This document shows positions 52,864 to 63,394 of a DNA stretch of 64,000 nt, in pieces. Location: contig NZ_CP071696.1 of assembly GCF_018024495.1 (NCBI RefSeq), forward strand, positions 124,001 to 188,000, read 5' to 3'. The first letter of the stretch is position 1. Every line of letters begins with the position of its first letter. This DNA is from Agromyces archimandritae. GTDB lineage: Bacteria > Actinomycetota > Actinomycetes > Actinomycetales > Microbacteriaceae. The notes beneath the pieces are model-generated. The model did no database searches and was not told the origin of the DNA. It saw only the letters and a list, made by a program, of their open reading frames with translations. Both the position numbers and the translations under genes were made by a program.

Positions 52864-53420
52864 CCGAGCCAAGTCTTCCAGCCAACCGATGTAGGTGCCG
52901 TGAGTGTCCCCGTGGAGAGCGTTTGCTTCACACAGTTCGCGTTGTACCGCGTGTTCTTGAAGCGCACGGTATAGGCGTTCGTCCCGATCTGCGCATACCC
53001 TGTCCGGCCAGCGGCAACCGTATAGGTAGTGGAGAAGGACGTGCTGTAGGAGACGCTCGTCGTGATCGAGGATGAGACGGAAGCCTTGGCGGTGATGAGT
53101 GCACCGCTCACGCCGCCCTCAACCGGACCTGACACGCTTGCCGACATCGATCCACCGGCCGATGCCTTGAAGGTTACCGTGTTGGGCACATTTGTATTGT
53201 TGATCGAATGGTACGTCGGGCTCAGCCCTTTCCACGCACTCGAACTTGAAGTGACTTCTCGATAGATGCCGCTGGTATCGCAGGCTCCCAATGGCGACAT
53301 ATCTTCGGCATGTGCACGGCTCGGTCCGACAATGAGTGCCGTGAGCGAGAGCAGTCCTCCCGCAAGGATGATCGCAGACACCTTCATGCCGGCCCGACTC
53401 GCCCGTGAACCTGAAAGCAT
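52860..53420 (-). CDS. Secreted Ser/Thr-rich protein with pore-former-like amphipathic strand
   Basis: A 186-residue exported protein. The signal peptide (hydrophobic from about 13 to 32) ends in AHA-ED at residue 38. The mature part has Cys47 and Cys163 as a possible disulfide. Between them, residues 112-135 alternate small polar and hydrophobic residues (SVSYSTSFSTTYTV), as in the membrane-inserting hairpin of aerolysin/ETX-MTX2-type beta-pore toxins. Similar secreted proteins occur in Streptomyces without known function. The toxin idea is inference. The start ATG 53420 is chosen for its AAGAG site; ATG 53387 is possible. Confidence 0.65.
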   Translation of the reverse strand: MLSGSRASRAGMKVSAIILAGGLLSLTALIVGPSRAHAEDMSPLGACDTSGIYREVTSSSSAWKGLSPTYHSINNTNVPNTVTFKASAGGSMSASVSGPVEGGVSGALITAKASVSSSITTSVSYSTSFSTTYTVAAGRTGYAQIGTNAYTVRFKNTRYNANCVKQTLSTGTLTAPTSVGWKTWLG

Positions 53421-53466
53421 GATTGCCGCTCTTGGAGTTGCATGAATCGATCTTCTGATCGGCGAA

Positions 53467-53498
53467 GCAATACTCCCCCCCTGGCCCGAAGGTGTCAA
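53467..53498 (-). promoter_or_regulatory. Possible promoter of the secreted-protein operon
   Basis: On the minus strand TTGACA (53493-53498) is followed 20 bp later by TATTGC (53467-53472). The spacing is long, so this is tentative. The TTGACA -35 is rare for this window. Confidence 0.35.
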
Positions 53499-53544
53499 CC
53501 GGTATTCCGACAGCGACGCGTTTACGTCACGCGACGCGGATGCG

Positions 53545-54342
53545 TCACACCGCCGGGGCGTCCACCGCTCCCCCGAAGCGGCGGTTGCGCGAGGCGTACA
53601 CGCCGATCGCCTCCCACAGGTCCTCGCGGGTGAAATCGGGCCAGAGGGTGTCGAGGAAGACCATCTCGGCGTACGCCGACTGCCACAGCATGAAGTTCGA
53701 GGTGCGCTGCTCGCCCGAGCTGCGCACGAAGAGATCCACATCCGGCAGCTCCGGCACGTACAGGCGGCGCGCGATGAGCTTCTCCGAGACCGCCGAGGGC
53801 TTCAGGCGCCCGGCGGCGACGTCGTCGGCGATCGAGCGCACCGCGTCCGTGATCTCGTTCCGGCCGCCGTAGTTCACGCACATCGTGAGGGTCAGGGTGC
53901 TGTTGCCGGCCGTCAGGCGTTCGGCGAAGCGCAGCTCGTCGATCACCGACTTCCAGAGCCTGGGGCGCCGCCCGGCCCAGCGGATCCGCACCCCCCACTC
54001 GTTCAGCTGATCGCGGCGGCGGTGCAGCACGTCGCGGTTGTAGCCCATGAGGAAGCGCACCTCCTCGGGGCTGCGCTTCCAGTTCTCGGTCGAGAACGCG
54101 TACACCGACAGATGCTTCACGCCGATCTGGATCGCGCCGGCGACGACGTCGAGCAGGGCCGCCTCGCCCGCCTTGTGCCCTTCGATGCGGGTCAGGCCCT
54201 TGCGGTTCGCCCAGCGCCCGTTGCCGTCCATGACGACGGCGACATGCTGGGGTACGGCGCCTTTCGGAAGCTTCGGGGGGTGGATGCCCGTCCAGTCGAG
54301 GGGGCGGAACGGCACCGCATCCGGGTGGGTGTAGGGGCTCAC
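53545..54342 (-). CDS. uppS: Isoprenyl transferase (undecaprenyl diphosphate synthase type)
   Basis: A cis-prenyltransferase of 265 residues that makes the long polyprenyl diphosphate carrier for cell wall synthesis. The N-terminal [17 protein letters not shown] carries the catalytic Asp, followed by GHKAGE, the [12 protein letters not shown] loop and the C-terminal [20 protein letters not shown] region with substrate-binding Arg and Ser residues. The GTG 54342 start overlaps the recO stop as GTGA, so the two are coupled. Confidence 0.96.
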   Translation of the reverse strand: MSPYTHPDAVPFRPLDWTGIHPPKLPKGAVPQHVAVVMDGNGRWANRKGLTRIEGHKAGEAALLDVVAGAIQIGVKHLSVYAFSTENWKRSPEEVRFLMGYNRDVLHRRRDQLNEWGVRIRWAGRRPRLWKSVIDELRFAERLTAGNSTLTLTMCVNYGGRNEITDAVRSIADDVAAGRLKPSAVSEKLIARRLYVPELPDVDLFVRSSGEQRTSNFMLWQSAYAEMVFLDTLWPDFTREDLWEAIGVYASRNRRFGGAVDAPAV

Positions 54343-55073
54343 GCAGGGGTCTCTCTCGGAACGTGCGGCAGCGAGCGGAGGCCCCGCTCGAGGTGCCACT
54401 GGGTGTAGGCGGCGACGATGCCCGACGCCTGGTCGCGGTCGCGCTTCGCGGCCGCCTCGGCGAAGCCCCAGTCGCCGGCGAGCAGCGCCCCCAGCAGGGC
54501 GACCGTTCCGCGGTCGATGCGGGGCGAGCCGGGCGGGGCGCACTCGGCGCAGACGATGCCGCCGAGCTGCACGACGACCGCCTCGTGCTCCCCCGGCCGG
54601 CCGCAGCGGGCGCAGTCCTGGAACGACGGCGCCCAGCCGGCGAGGGCGAGGGAGCGCAGCAGATAGGAGTCGAGGGTGAGCGTCGGCCCGTGCTCGCCGC
54701 GCGCGAGGGAACGCAGGGCGCCGACGAGCAGCAGATACTGCTGCAGCGAACCTTCCGCCTCGGTGACGCGGTCGGCGGCCTCGACCATCGCGTTCGCGGC
54801 CGCATACGCCGCGTAGTCCTGCGTGATCGCCGCCCCGTAGGAGCCGAGCGACTCGGCCTGCGTCACCACGTCGAGGCTGCGGCCCTCGTACAGCTGCAGG
54901 TCGGCGACCATGAACGGTTCGAGCCTCGCGCCGAACTTCGAGCCCGTGCGGCGCACCCCCTTGGCCACCGCGCGCACCTTGCCGTGGCGCCGGGTGAGGA
55001 GCGTGAGGATGCGATCGGCTTCGCCCAGCTTGTGGGTGCGCAGCACGACGGCTTCATCTCGGTACACGGGCAC
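54339..55073 (-). CDS. recO: DNA repair protein RecO
   Basis: RecO loads RecA at gaps with RecR. It is 244 residues. The OB-fold start ([20 protein letters not shown], then [19 protein letters not shown]) is typical. The C-terminal zinc site has [14 protein letters not shown] and CAECAPPG. The GTG 55073 start has GAGAAT 6 nt upstream, so a leaderless mRNA is likely. recO-uppS is a conserved pair in actinobacteria. Confidence 0.95.
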   Translation of the reverse strand: MPVYRDEAVVLRTHKLGEADRILTLLTRRHGKVRAVAKGVRRTGSKFGARLEPFMVADLQLYEGRSLDVVTQAESLGSYGAAITQDYAAYAAANAMVEAADRVTEAEGSLQQYLLLVGALRSLARGEHGPTLTLDSYLLRSLALAGWAPSFQDCARCGRPGEHEAVVVQLGGIVCAECAPPGSPRIDRGTVALLGALLAGDWGFAEAAAKRDRDQASGIVAAYTQWHLERGLRSLPHVPRETPA

Positions 55074-55079
55074 CCTTCG

Positions 55080-55085
55080 ATTCTC
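55080..55085 (-). promoter_or_regulatory. -10 hexamer of recO (leaderless)
   Basis: GAGAAT on the minus strand, 6 nt before GTG 55073. It is the same hexamer as before the polymerase gene at 25063. Confidence 0.45.
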
Positions 55086-55144
55086 CCACCGGCATCCGGG
55101 TGTGGATGCCGGGCCGCGCCCGCCCCGCGTGGTTCACTGGTGCC

Positions 55145-55807
55145 GTGGAATCCTCCGCGCTCTTCACGATCCCGCTGTGGCTCGAGCTCACCGCGGTCGC
55201 CGTCGGCGGCATCCAGGGCGCCATGTTCGCCGCACGGCTCACGGAACGGCAGATCGACCTGCTCGGCATCGGCCTCATCGGCGTGCTCGTCGCCCTCGGC
55301 GGCGGCCTGCTGCGCGACCTCCTCATCAACCAGCTGCCGGCGATGGTGCAGAACAACTGGTACCTGCCGACGGCGACCGGCGCCGCCCTCTTCGGCATGC
55401 TCCTGTTCCGGATCTTCAACCGGCTGAACGGCCTCATCATCGTGCTCGACGCGCTCACGATCGGCGCCTTCGGCGCGATCGGCACGACGAAAGCGCTCGC
55501 CTGGGGCGTGCCCGTGGTGCCGGCCGTGTTCGTCGGCGTCGCCTCCGCAGTCGGCGGATCCATCCTGCGCGACATCGCGCTGAACCTGCCGATCGCGCTC
55601 ATGCACGTCGGCTCGCTCTACGCCGTCGCGGCCGCCGTCGGCACGATCCTCATCGTCGTGCTCGTCGCCTTCGGCGTGCCGATGCTCATCGCCGGCATCG
55701 CCTGCGTCGTCGTGACCACGCTCATCCGGCTCGGTTCGGTGCGCTGGGGGTGGAGCCTGCCCGAACAACGGGCGATCTCGGGGTGGCGCGTGTGGCGCCG
55801 CGCGTGA
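55145..55807 (+). CDS. TRIC-type cation channel family protein
   Basis: A 220-residue membrane protein of the YadS/UPF0126 (TRIC) family. Seven hydrophobic segments form two repeats, each with the family motif: GGGLLRDLLINQLP in the first and GGSILRDIALNLP in the second. Prokaryotic TRIC proteins form homotrimeric potassium-permeable channels. The GTG 55145 start has TTCACT 6 nt upstream but no ribosome site. It is divergent from recO. Confidence 0.92.
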   Translation: MESSALFTIPLWLELTAVAVGGIQGAMFAARLTERQIDLLGIGLIGVLVALGGGLLRDLLINQLPAMVQNNWYLPTATGAALFGMLLFRIFNRLNGLIIVLDALTIGAFGAIGTTKALAWGVPVVPAVFVGVASAVGGSILRDIALNLPIALMHVGSLYAVAAAVGTILIVVLVAFGVPMLIAGIACVVVTTLIRLGSVRWGWSLPEQRAISGWRVWRRA

Positions 55808-55831
55808 CCGCCCGTCGTCCGGGCCGGCGCC

Positions 55832-57670
<1,839 letters not shown>

Positions 57671-57692
<22 letters not shown>

Positions 57693-57721
57693 CAGCGAAG
57701 GAGAAGCAGGCCGTGAAGCAC
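57671..57721 (-). CDS. leuL: Leu-rich leader peptide of leuA
   Basis: GTG 57721 opens VLHGLLLLRCRSESSF and a TAA stop: 16 codons with four consecutive Leu codons and five Leu in all. A -10 hexamer, TAGCCT, sits exactly 6 nt before the GTG, so the leader would be translated from the very first transcribed base. Ribosome stalling at the Leu run during leucine shortage would favour leuA expression. The gene name is by analogy with known leader peptides. Confidence 0.6.
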
Positions 57722-57727
57722 GAGGTC

Positions 57728-57733
57728 AGGCTA
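57728..57733 (-). promoter_or_regulatory. -10 hexamer of the leuL-leuA transcript
   Basis: TAGCCT on the minus strand, 6 nt before GTG 57721. Confidence 0.55.
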
Positions 57734-57789
57734 CCACCATCGGCCGGGATGCCGACGCCGGCCGGCACCGCCGTGCGGCCCGCGGCCGC

Positions 57790-60414
57790 TCAGCGCGGCA
57801 CGGCCTGGGCCCGCAGCCGGCGCTCGAGATCGTCCAGCCGCTCGATCACGATCCGGCGGAGCGCCCGGGGCGCCTCGCGGCTCGCGGCCAGCCAGCCCCG
57901 CGCGGCGACGGCGAATGGATGCGTCGCCGCATCGCCGTCGGCGAGTTCGGCATCCGCCGGGAAGAGGCCCGTGACCACCCGCGTCGCCTGACCCTGGCTC
58001 TGCGCGGCCCACACCCCCTCGATGCGCTGCCAGTACTCGGCCTCGTGGCCGGCGCCGACTCCGCCCGGATCGATGCGGAGACCGTCGATCGTCGCCTGCA
58101 GCCCGTCGTTCGAGAGGACCGAGCCGTCGGCCGCGCGCCCTGTGTACGCGGCCTCGCGGGCGGCATCCTTCACGGCGGCGTCGGGGCGTGCGGCCAGGGC
58201 CCGCGTGAGCTCCACGGTCGAAACCGCGGTGGGTGCTGACGCCTGCGCCTCGCGCAGGGCGGCCTCGCCGAGGCGCCCGTGGGCGCTGAGGACGACGCGG
58301 GCGCTCCAGGCGAGCTCCTCCCCGAGCCCGAAGCCCGGGTCCTCGAGCCGACGTTCGACACGGTCGAGCAGGGACGCGGACGGGGTTCGCACCTCCCCGA
58401 GCACGTCGAACAGGGTGCGCAGCAGCACCGTGCGCCGGTCGGAGGGCTCCGGGCGCTCGGCCACGGCATCGGCGAGGAAGCCGGCCAGGTGTTCGAGCCG
58501 GCCCTGCCGCGTCTCAGCGGGGGTGTATGCGGCCAGGCCGGATCCGGCCTGCTGCAGCAGCTGCGCGAACACCCCGGGATCGGTCACGAGGTGCCCGGTG
58601 GCGATCACCCCGTCCGCGAAGCGCTCGACGGCCAGCTCCCCGTCGCGCACCATGTTCCAGACCCCGGCGAACGCCGTGGCGCGCGCCAGTTCGCCCTCGA
58701 GGCCCGCCGTGAGCACGACCTCAAGGGCGTGCGTATCGGGCACGATCTTCGCGTAGCTCAGGTCGCCGTCGTTCGGCAGCAGCACCCGGTCGACCGGCAG
58801 GCCCGAAAGGGCGGGCAGGGCGAGTTCGGCGCCCTCGATGCGGGCGTCGATCGCGACCTCGAAGCCGGCCGGCGCCTCCCCCTCCGGCCGGTAGACGCCG
58901 ATGCGGAGCACGTGCGGGCGCAGCACCGTCTCACCGGTGCGCGGATCGACGCCGTCCTGCCGCAGCAGCGCCGAAGCGATGACGCCGCCCTCGCGCACCG
59001 TCTCGACGCGCAGCCGGTTCACGCCCGCGGTGGTGAGCCAGGCATCCGCCCAGCCCTGCATGTCGCGCCCGGATGCCTCGCTGAGCGCCGCGAGGAAGTC
59101 GTCGAGCGTCGTGTTGCCCCACGCATGCCGCGCGAAGTACGTGCGCGCTGCGGCGAAGAACGCCTCGGCGCCGACGAAGGCCGACAGCTGCCGCAGCACC
59201 GACGCGCCCTTCGCATAGGTGATGCCGTCGAAGTTCTGGTCGGCCGCTTCGAGGTCGACGATGTCGGCGACGATGGGATGCGTCGTCGGATACTGGTCCT
59301 GCCGGTACGCCCACGCCTTGCGCTTCGAGGCGAACGCCGTCCATGCCGTCGTGAAGCGGGTCGCCTCGTCGACGGCGAGCGTGCCCACGTAGTCGGCGAA
59401 CGATTCCTTCAGCCACAGGTCGTCCCACCAGCGCATCGTGACGAGGTCGCCGAACCACATGTGGCACATCTCGTGCAGGATCGTGTTGGCGCGCTGCTCG
59501 TGCTGCGACTGCGTCGCCGGCGAGGTGAACACGTAGTTCTCCGTGAACGTCACCAGCCCCGGGTTCTCCATCGCACCGAGGTTGTACTCGGGCACGAACA
59601 CCTGGTCGTACTTGCCCCAGGGGTATGCGGAGTCGAAACGGTCGTGGAACCAGTCCAGGCCCTGCCTGGTGATCTCGAACACCTCGTCGGCGTCCATGCT
59701 CGGCGCCAGCGACGCGCGCGTCGAGATGCGCAGCGGCACGCTCACCTCCTCGCCGGAGGCGGTACGGCCGGTGTACTCGTCGTGCCACACCGCGTACGGG
59801 CCGGCGAGGAAGGTCGTGATGTACGTCGACATCGGCAGGGTCTCGGCGAACACGCGCCGGGAAGCGCCCGCCCCTGCAGGCTCCTCGGAGGCCAGCGCGC
59901 CGTTCGCAGCGACATGCCAGGACGTATCGGCGGTGATCGCGACCCGGAACCGGGCCTTCAGATCGGGCTGGTCGAAGCACGGATAGATCCGCCGGCAGTC
60001 GACGGGCTCGTTCTGCGAGTACAGGTAGACGGCCCCGTCGGCCGGGTCGACGAAGCGGTGCACGCCCTCCCCCGAACGCGAATAGATCGACGCGGAGACG
60101 ATGTCGACCTCGTTGTGCTCCGCGAGCGGGCCGATCACGATCCGCGCCCCGTCGAGGATCGACGCGACATCCTGCTCGACCCCGTTCAGGGTCACGGAGT
60201 CGACGCGCGCGCCGAGGTAGTCGAGGAAGGTGCTTGCGCCCGTCTCCGCATCGAAACGCACGCGCGTGCGCACCGGGAAGGTGTCGACCGCGGGGTCTGC
60301 GGCGGCCGAGAAGTCGACGTCGATGTCGTAGTCGCGGGTGCGCACGATGCGCGCCCGGGCGGCGGCCTCATCGCGGCGCAGGTTCTCGTTGTACGGGCGC
60401 GGGAGCTCGGTCAT
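57790..60414 (-). CDS. pepN: Aminopeptidase N (M1 family)
   Basis: A zinc aminopeptidase of 874 residues that removes N-terminal residues from peptides, probably in the cytoplasm; no signal peptide is present. The exopeptidase motif is NLGAMENPG. The zinc site is HEMCH at residues 314-318, with the third ligand Glu337 in LWLKESFADYVG. A long helical ERAP1-like C-terminal domain follows, as in actinobacterial PepN. The start ATG 60414 (MTELPRPYNE) has TTGACT 6 nt upstream. It could degrade peptides brought in by transporters such as the one at 40-46 kb. Confidence 0.96.
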   Translation of the reverse strand: MTELPRPYNENLRRDEAAARARIVRTRDYDIDVDFSAAADPAVDTFPVRTRVRFDAETGASTFLDYLGARVDSVTLNGVEQDVASILDGARIVIGPLAEHNEVDIVSASIYSRSGEGVHRFVDPADGAVYLYSQNEPVDCRRIYPCFDQPDLKARFRVAITADTSWHVAANGALASEEPAGAGASRRVFAETLPMSTYITTFLAGPYAVWHDEYTGRTASGEEVSVPLRISTRASLAPSMDADEVFEITRQGLDWFHDRFDSAYPWGKYDQVFVPEYNLGAMENPGLVTFTENYVFTSPATQSQHEQRANTILHEMCHMWFGDLVTMRWWDDLWLKESFADYVGTLAVDEATRFTTAWTAFASKRKAWAYRQDQYPTTHPIVADIVDLEAADQNFDGITYAKGASVLRQLSAFVGAEAFFAAARTYFARHAWGNTTLDDFLAALSEASGRDMQGWADAWLTTAGVNRLRVETVREGGVIASALLRQDGVDPRTGETVLRPHVLRIGVYRPEGEAPAGFEVAIDARIEGAELALPALSGLPVDRVLLPNDGDLSYAKIVPDTHALEVVLTAGLEGELARATAFAGVWNMVRDGELAVERFADGVIATGHLVTDPGVFAQLLQQAGSGLAAYTPAETRQGRLEHLAGFLADAVAERPEPSDRRTVLLRTLFDVLGEVRTPSASLLDRVERRLEDPGFGLGEELAWSARVVLSAHGRLGEAALREAQASAPTAVSTVELTRALAARPDAAVKDAAREAAYTGRAADGSVLSNDGLQATIDGLRIDPGGVGAGHEAEYWQRIEGVWAAQSQGQATRVVTGLFPADAELADGDAATHPFAVAARGWLAASREAPRALRRIVIERLDDLERRLRAQAVPR

Positions 60415-60439
60415 CCACACAGTCAATCACCGACGGCGG

Positions 60440-60485
60440 GTGCGGGGTGCGGATGCCGGAGCGCACCGGCATCCGCACCCCGCAC
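60440..60485 (-). terminator. 20-bp hairpin between the exporter genes and pepN
   Basis: 60440-60459 pairs perfectly with 60466-60485; the loop is AGCGCA. It ends the ABC exporter transcript before the pepN promoter. Confidence 0.75.
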
Positions 60486-60490
60486 GCCCG

Positions 60491-61888
60491 TCAGTCGACG
60501 GCGAGCGCCACGACCGGCGAGACGCGGCCGGCCCGGCGCGCCGGCGCGAGCGAGGCGACGGCGGTGAGCACGACCGCCGCGCCGACCACGACCCAGATGA
60601 TGGGCCATGGGATGCCCGGGGCGATGAGCTCGGGGGATCCGTTCATCGACCCGAGCATCGCCTGCGCACCGGCCCAGCCGTAGACGAACCCGAGCACGAG
60701 GCCCGTCGCCGTGGCCGCGACGGTGAGTGCGGCCGCCTCGGCGAGGATCATCAGCCGCACCTGCGCCCGGTCGAAGCCGAGGGCGCGCAGCAGCCCGATC
60801 TCGCGGGTGCGCTGCAGGACGCTGACGGAGAGGGTGTTCACGAGGCCGACGGCGGCGATGACCGCGCTGAAGCCGATGAGGGCCGAGAAGACCGCGACGG
60901 TGCCGTCGATCATGGGGCCGATCGCCTCGCGCAGGATCTCCTGGTCGTCCATCGCGAGGTACAGAGCCTGCCGGTACGACTCCATCGTGACGCCGAACAT
61001 CGTGACGAGGGTGACGCCGATCACGAGGCCGATCGTCATGCGCGTGGCCCGCTCGGGGTGGCGCACCGCGTTCTCGGCGGCGAGCCTGGCCGACGGCGAA
61101 CGGCCGAACCAGCGGCCGACCGCGCGCAGCACGGGCGGCATGATGCGGTCGGCGACGAGGACGATGCCGGTGAACGAGAGGATGCCGCCGACGACGCCGA
61201 TGAGCACGCCACCCGGGTGCAGGAGGCCGGCGAGCACGCCGCCGGCCAGCGCGAGGACGCCGAGGACGATGAGCGCGATGCCGGTGGCCGTGCGGCCGGT
61301 GCGGCGGCCGAGCTCCTCCCCCGAGGCCTCGGTCGCGTTGCCGAGCGCCTCCGCGGGCCGCACGGCCAGCACCCGACGCGACCCCGTCCACGCCGCCAGC
61401 CACGTCGTCGCCGCGACGGCGACCATCGGCACGACGAGGATCGGCTGCAGATAGGCGTACTCGTAGGCCGGGATCGCCTCGGCGGCCACCCCCGCCTGCC
61501 CGATCCCCCACGCCGCCGCCGTGCCGATCAGCGCGCCGGCGACCGCCCCGGCGACGCCGACGATGAGCCCCTCGCGGGCCAGCACGTTGCGCTGGTCGCG
61601 TGCGCTCGACCCGATGAGGCGCAGCAACGCGATCACGCGGGTGCGGCCGGCCACGACCGTCGCGACCGTGTTCGCGGTGGTGACGGCGGCGACGTAGACG
61701 GCGATGGCGATGAACACGAAGGCGATGACGTTCAGCATGGTCGCCACCGTCGCGCTCGAACCGGTGACATCGTCGGCGGCCATGATGGCCGCGAGGATGC
61801 CGGTCACCTGCAGCAGCGCGACGCCGAAGCCCGCCGAGAGGGTCGCGACGAGGAAGGTGGGGCCGTGGTCCTGCAGCCGGGTCTTCAC
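60491..61888 (-). CDS. FtsX-like ABC transporter permease
   Basis: A 465-residue membrane protein with two FtsX/MacB-type halves. Helix pairs lie near residues 15-70 and 100-130, then again near 205-250 and 330-450. RTRVIALLRLIGSSARDQRN and its second copy RTREIGLLRALGFDRAQVRL are the paired coupling segments of the family. The large extracellular domain seen in MacB is short. It probably exports lipids, peptides or antibiotics, or signals cell-envelope stress. The GTG 61888 start overlaps the ATPase stop (GTGA). Confidence 0.9.
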   Translation of the reverse strand: MKTRLQDHGPTFLVATLSAGFGVALLQVTGILAAIMAADDVTGSSATVATMLNVIAFVFIAIAVYVAAVTTANTVATVVAGRTRVIALLRLIGSSARDQRNVLAREGLIVGVAGAVAGALIGTAAAWGIGQAGVAAEAIPAYEYAYLQPILVVPMVAVAATTWLAAWTGSRRVLAVRPAEALGNATEASGEELGRRTGRTATGIALIVLGVLALAGGVLAGLLHPGGVLIGVVGGILSFTGIVLVADRIMPPVLRAVGRWFGRSPSARLAAENAVRHPERATRMTIGLVIGVTLVTMFGVTMESYRQALYLAMDDQEILREAIGPMIDGTVAVFSALIGFSAVIAAVGLVNTLSVSVLQRTREIGLLRALGFDRAQVRLMILAEAAALTVAATATGLVLGFVYGWAGAQAMLGSMNGSPELIAPGIPWPIIWVVVGAAVVLTAVASLAPARRAGRVSPVVALAVD

Positions 61889-62646
61889 GCCGCCGCCTCC
61901 ATCGCGAGCATGTACGCCGAGATCTCCTCGGGCGCAGAGCGGGGCGCATCGCGCACGATCCGCCCGTCGGAGAGGTACAGGATGCGGTCGGCGTGGCTGG
62001 CGGCGATGGGGTCGTGGGTGACCATCGCGATCGACTGCCCGTGCAGGCTCGCCGCCGAGGCGAGCAGCGCGAGGACCTCGCGGCCCGTGCGCGAATCGAG
62101 GTTGCCCGTCGGCTCGTCGGCGAAGACGAGGTCGGGCTTGGTCGCGAGGGCCCGGGCGATCGCCACGCGCTGCTGCTGGCCGCCGGAGAGCTCGTGCGGG
62201 CGGTGTCCGAGGCGCTCCCGCAGGCCGAGGGTGTCGACGAGCTCGTCGATCCACGCCCGCTCGATGCCGGAGGGTTTGCGGCCGTCGAGCTCGAACGGCA
62301 GCCGGATGTTGCCGGCGATGTCGAGGGTGGGCACGAGGTTGAACGACTGGAAGACGAAGCCGATGCGACGGCGGCGCAGCACCGTCAGCGCGCTGTCGGA
62401 GAGCCGGGTGATGTCGGTGTCGCCGAGCCAGACCTCGCCCGCGGTGGCCTGGTCGAGGCCGGCGAGCAGGTGCATGAGCGTCGACTTGCCGGAGCCCGAC
62501 GGGCCCATGATCGCGGTGAACTCGCCGCGGCGGAGACCGAGGGAGACGTCGTCGAGGGCGGTGACGGGGTTCGCGGCGGTGCCGTAGCGCTTCGTGAGGC
62601 CGACGGCGCGGGCGATGAGGCCGAGGTCGGAGGGTTGGATCTGCAT
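61885..62646 (-). CDS. MacB/LolD-type ABC transporter ATPase
   Basis: A 253-residue ATPase. Walker A is IMGPSGSGKSTLMHLLAGLD, the Q-loop is GFVFQSFNLVPTL, the signature is HELSGGQQQRVAIARALA, Walker B is LVFADEPTGNLDS, and the H-loop is AMVTHDPIAASHA. The LDS after Walker B and FQSFNLVP are typical of the MacB/LolD class that works with FtsX-like permeases. It is coupled to the permease gene. The two-component system just upstream on the same strand is the likely regulator, as is common for BceAB-like exporters. Confidence 0.94.
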   Translation of the reverse strand: MQIQPSDLGLIARAVGLTKRYGTAANPVTALDDVSLGLRRGEFTAIMGPSGSGKSTLMHLLAGLDQATAGEVWLGDTDITRLSDSALTVLRRRRIGFVFQSFNLVPTLDIAGNIRLPFELDGRKPSGIERAWIDELVDTLGLRERLGHRPHELSGGQQQRVAIARALATKPDLVFADEPTGNLDSRTGREVLALLASAASLHGQSIAMVTHDPIAASHADRILYLSDGRIVRDAPRSAPEEISAYMLAMEAAA

Positions 62647-62728
62647 GCTTCCGACGGTATGCGGCTCGTCCGGCGTCGCGCGTCGGCCGCGAGGCGGCAT
62701 CCGCGTCATCCTGCAGGATGACCCGCGC

Positions 62729-63394
62729 TCAGTCGGCGGCCGGCAGCTCGTGCTCGTAGGCGAAGACGACGAGCTGCACACGGTCGCGGAGCCCGAGCTT
62801 GGCGAGGATGCGGCTCACATGCGTCTTCACGGTCGCTTCGCTCAGGAACTCGGTGGCGGCGATCTCGCCGTTGGAGAGACCGCGCGCCGCGAGGCGGAAG
62901 ATCTCGCGCTCGCGGGGCGTGAGATCCGCCCACGATGCCGGCGCGGGTGCCCGGCCCGAGCCGCGCGAGGCGTGCGCGATGAGCTCGCGCGTCGCGTTCG
63001 CGGCGATGACCGCGTTGCCGCGGTGCACGGTGCGGATCGCGGCGAGCAGGAACTCGGGGTCGGCGTCCTTCAGCACGAAACCGCTCGCGCCGGCGCGGAT
63101 CGCGCGCGCCGCGTTCTCGTCCAGGTCGAAGGTCGTGAGCACGAGGATCCGCGGCGGGGTCCGGCCGGCTGCGGCGGCGTCCGCCAGGATCGCCTCGGTC
63201 GCCTGGATGCCGTCGCGCACCGGCATCCGCACGTCCATGAGCATGACGTCGGGCCGGCCGCGTACGGCCAGGCCGATCGCCTCCTGACCGTCGCCGGCCT
63301 CACCGGCGAACTCGAGGTCGGGCTGCGACTCGACGAGCATGCGGACACCGGCGCGGAAGAGCGCCTGGTCGTCGACGAGGGCGACGCGGATCAT
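62729..63394 (-). CDS. NarL/LuxR-family response regulator
   Basis: A 221-residue DNA-binding regulator. The receiver domain has the acidic pocket VALVDDQALFRAG, the phosphorylation Asp in DVMLMDVRMPVRDG, Thr in ILVLTTFD, and Lys in GFVLKDADPEF. The C-terminal LuxR helix-turn-helix is LTPREREIFRLAARGLSNGE, then EATVKTHVSRILAKLGL. Its ATG overlaps the histidine-kinase stop (ATGA). It probably controls the adjacent ABC exporter. Confidence 0.95.
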   Translation of the reverse strand: MIRVALVDDQALFRAGVRMLVESQPDLEFAGEAGDGQEAIGLAVRGRPDVMLMDVRMPVRDGIQATEAILADAAAAGRTPPRILVLTTFDLDENAARAIRAGASGFVLKDADPEFLLAAIRTVHRGNAVIAANATRELIAHASRGSGRAPAPASWADLTPREREIFRLAARGLSNGEIAATEFLSEATVKTHVSRILAKLGLRDRVQLVVFAYEHELPAAD

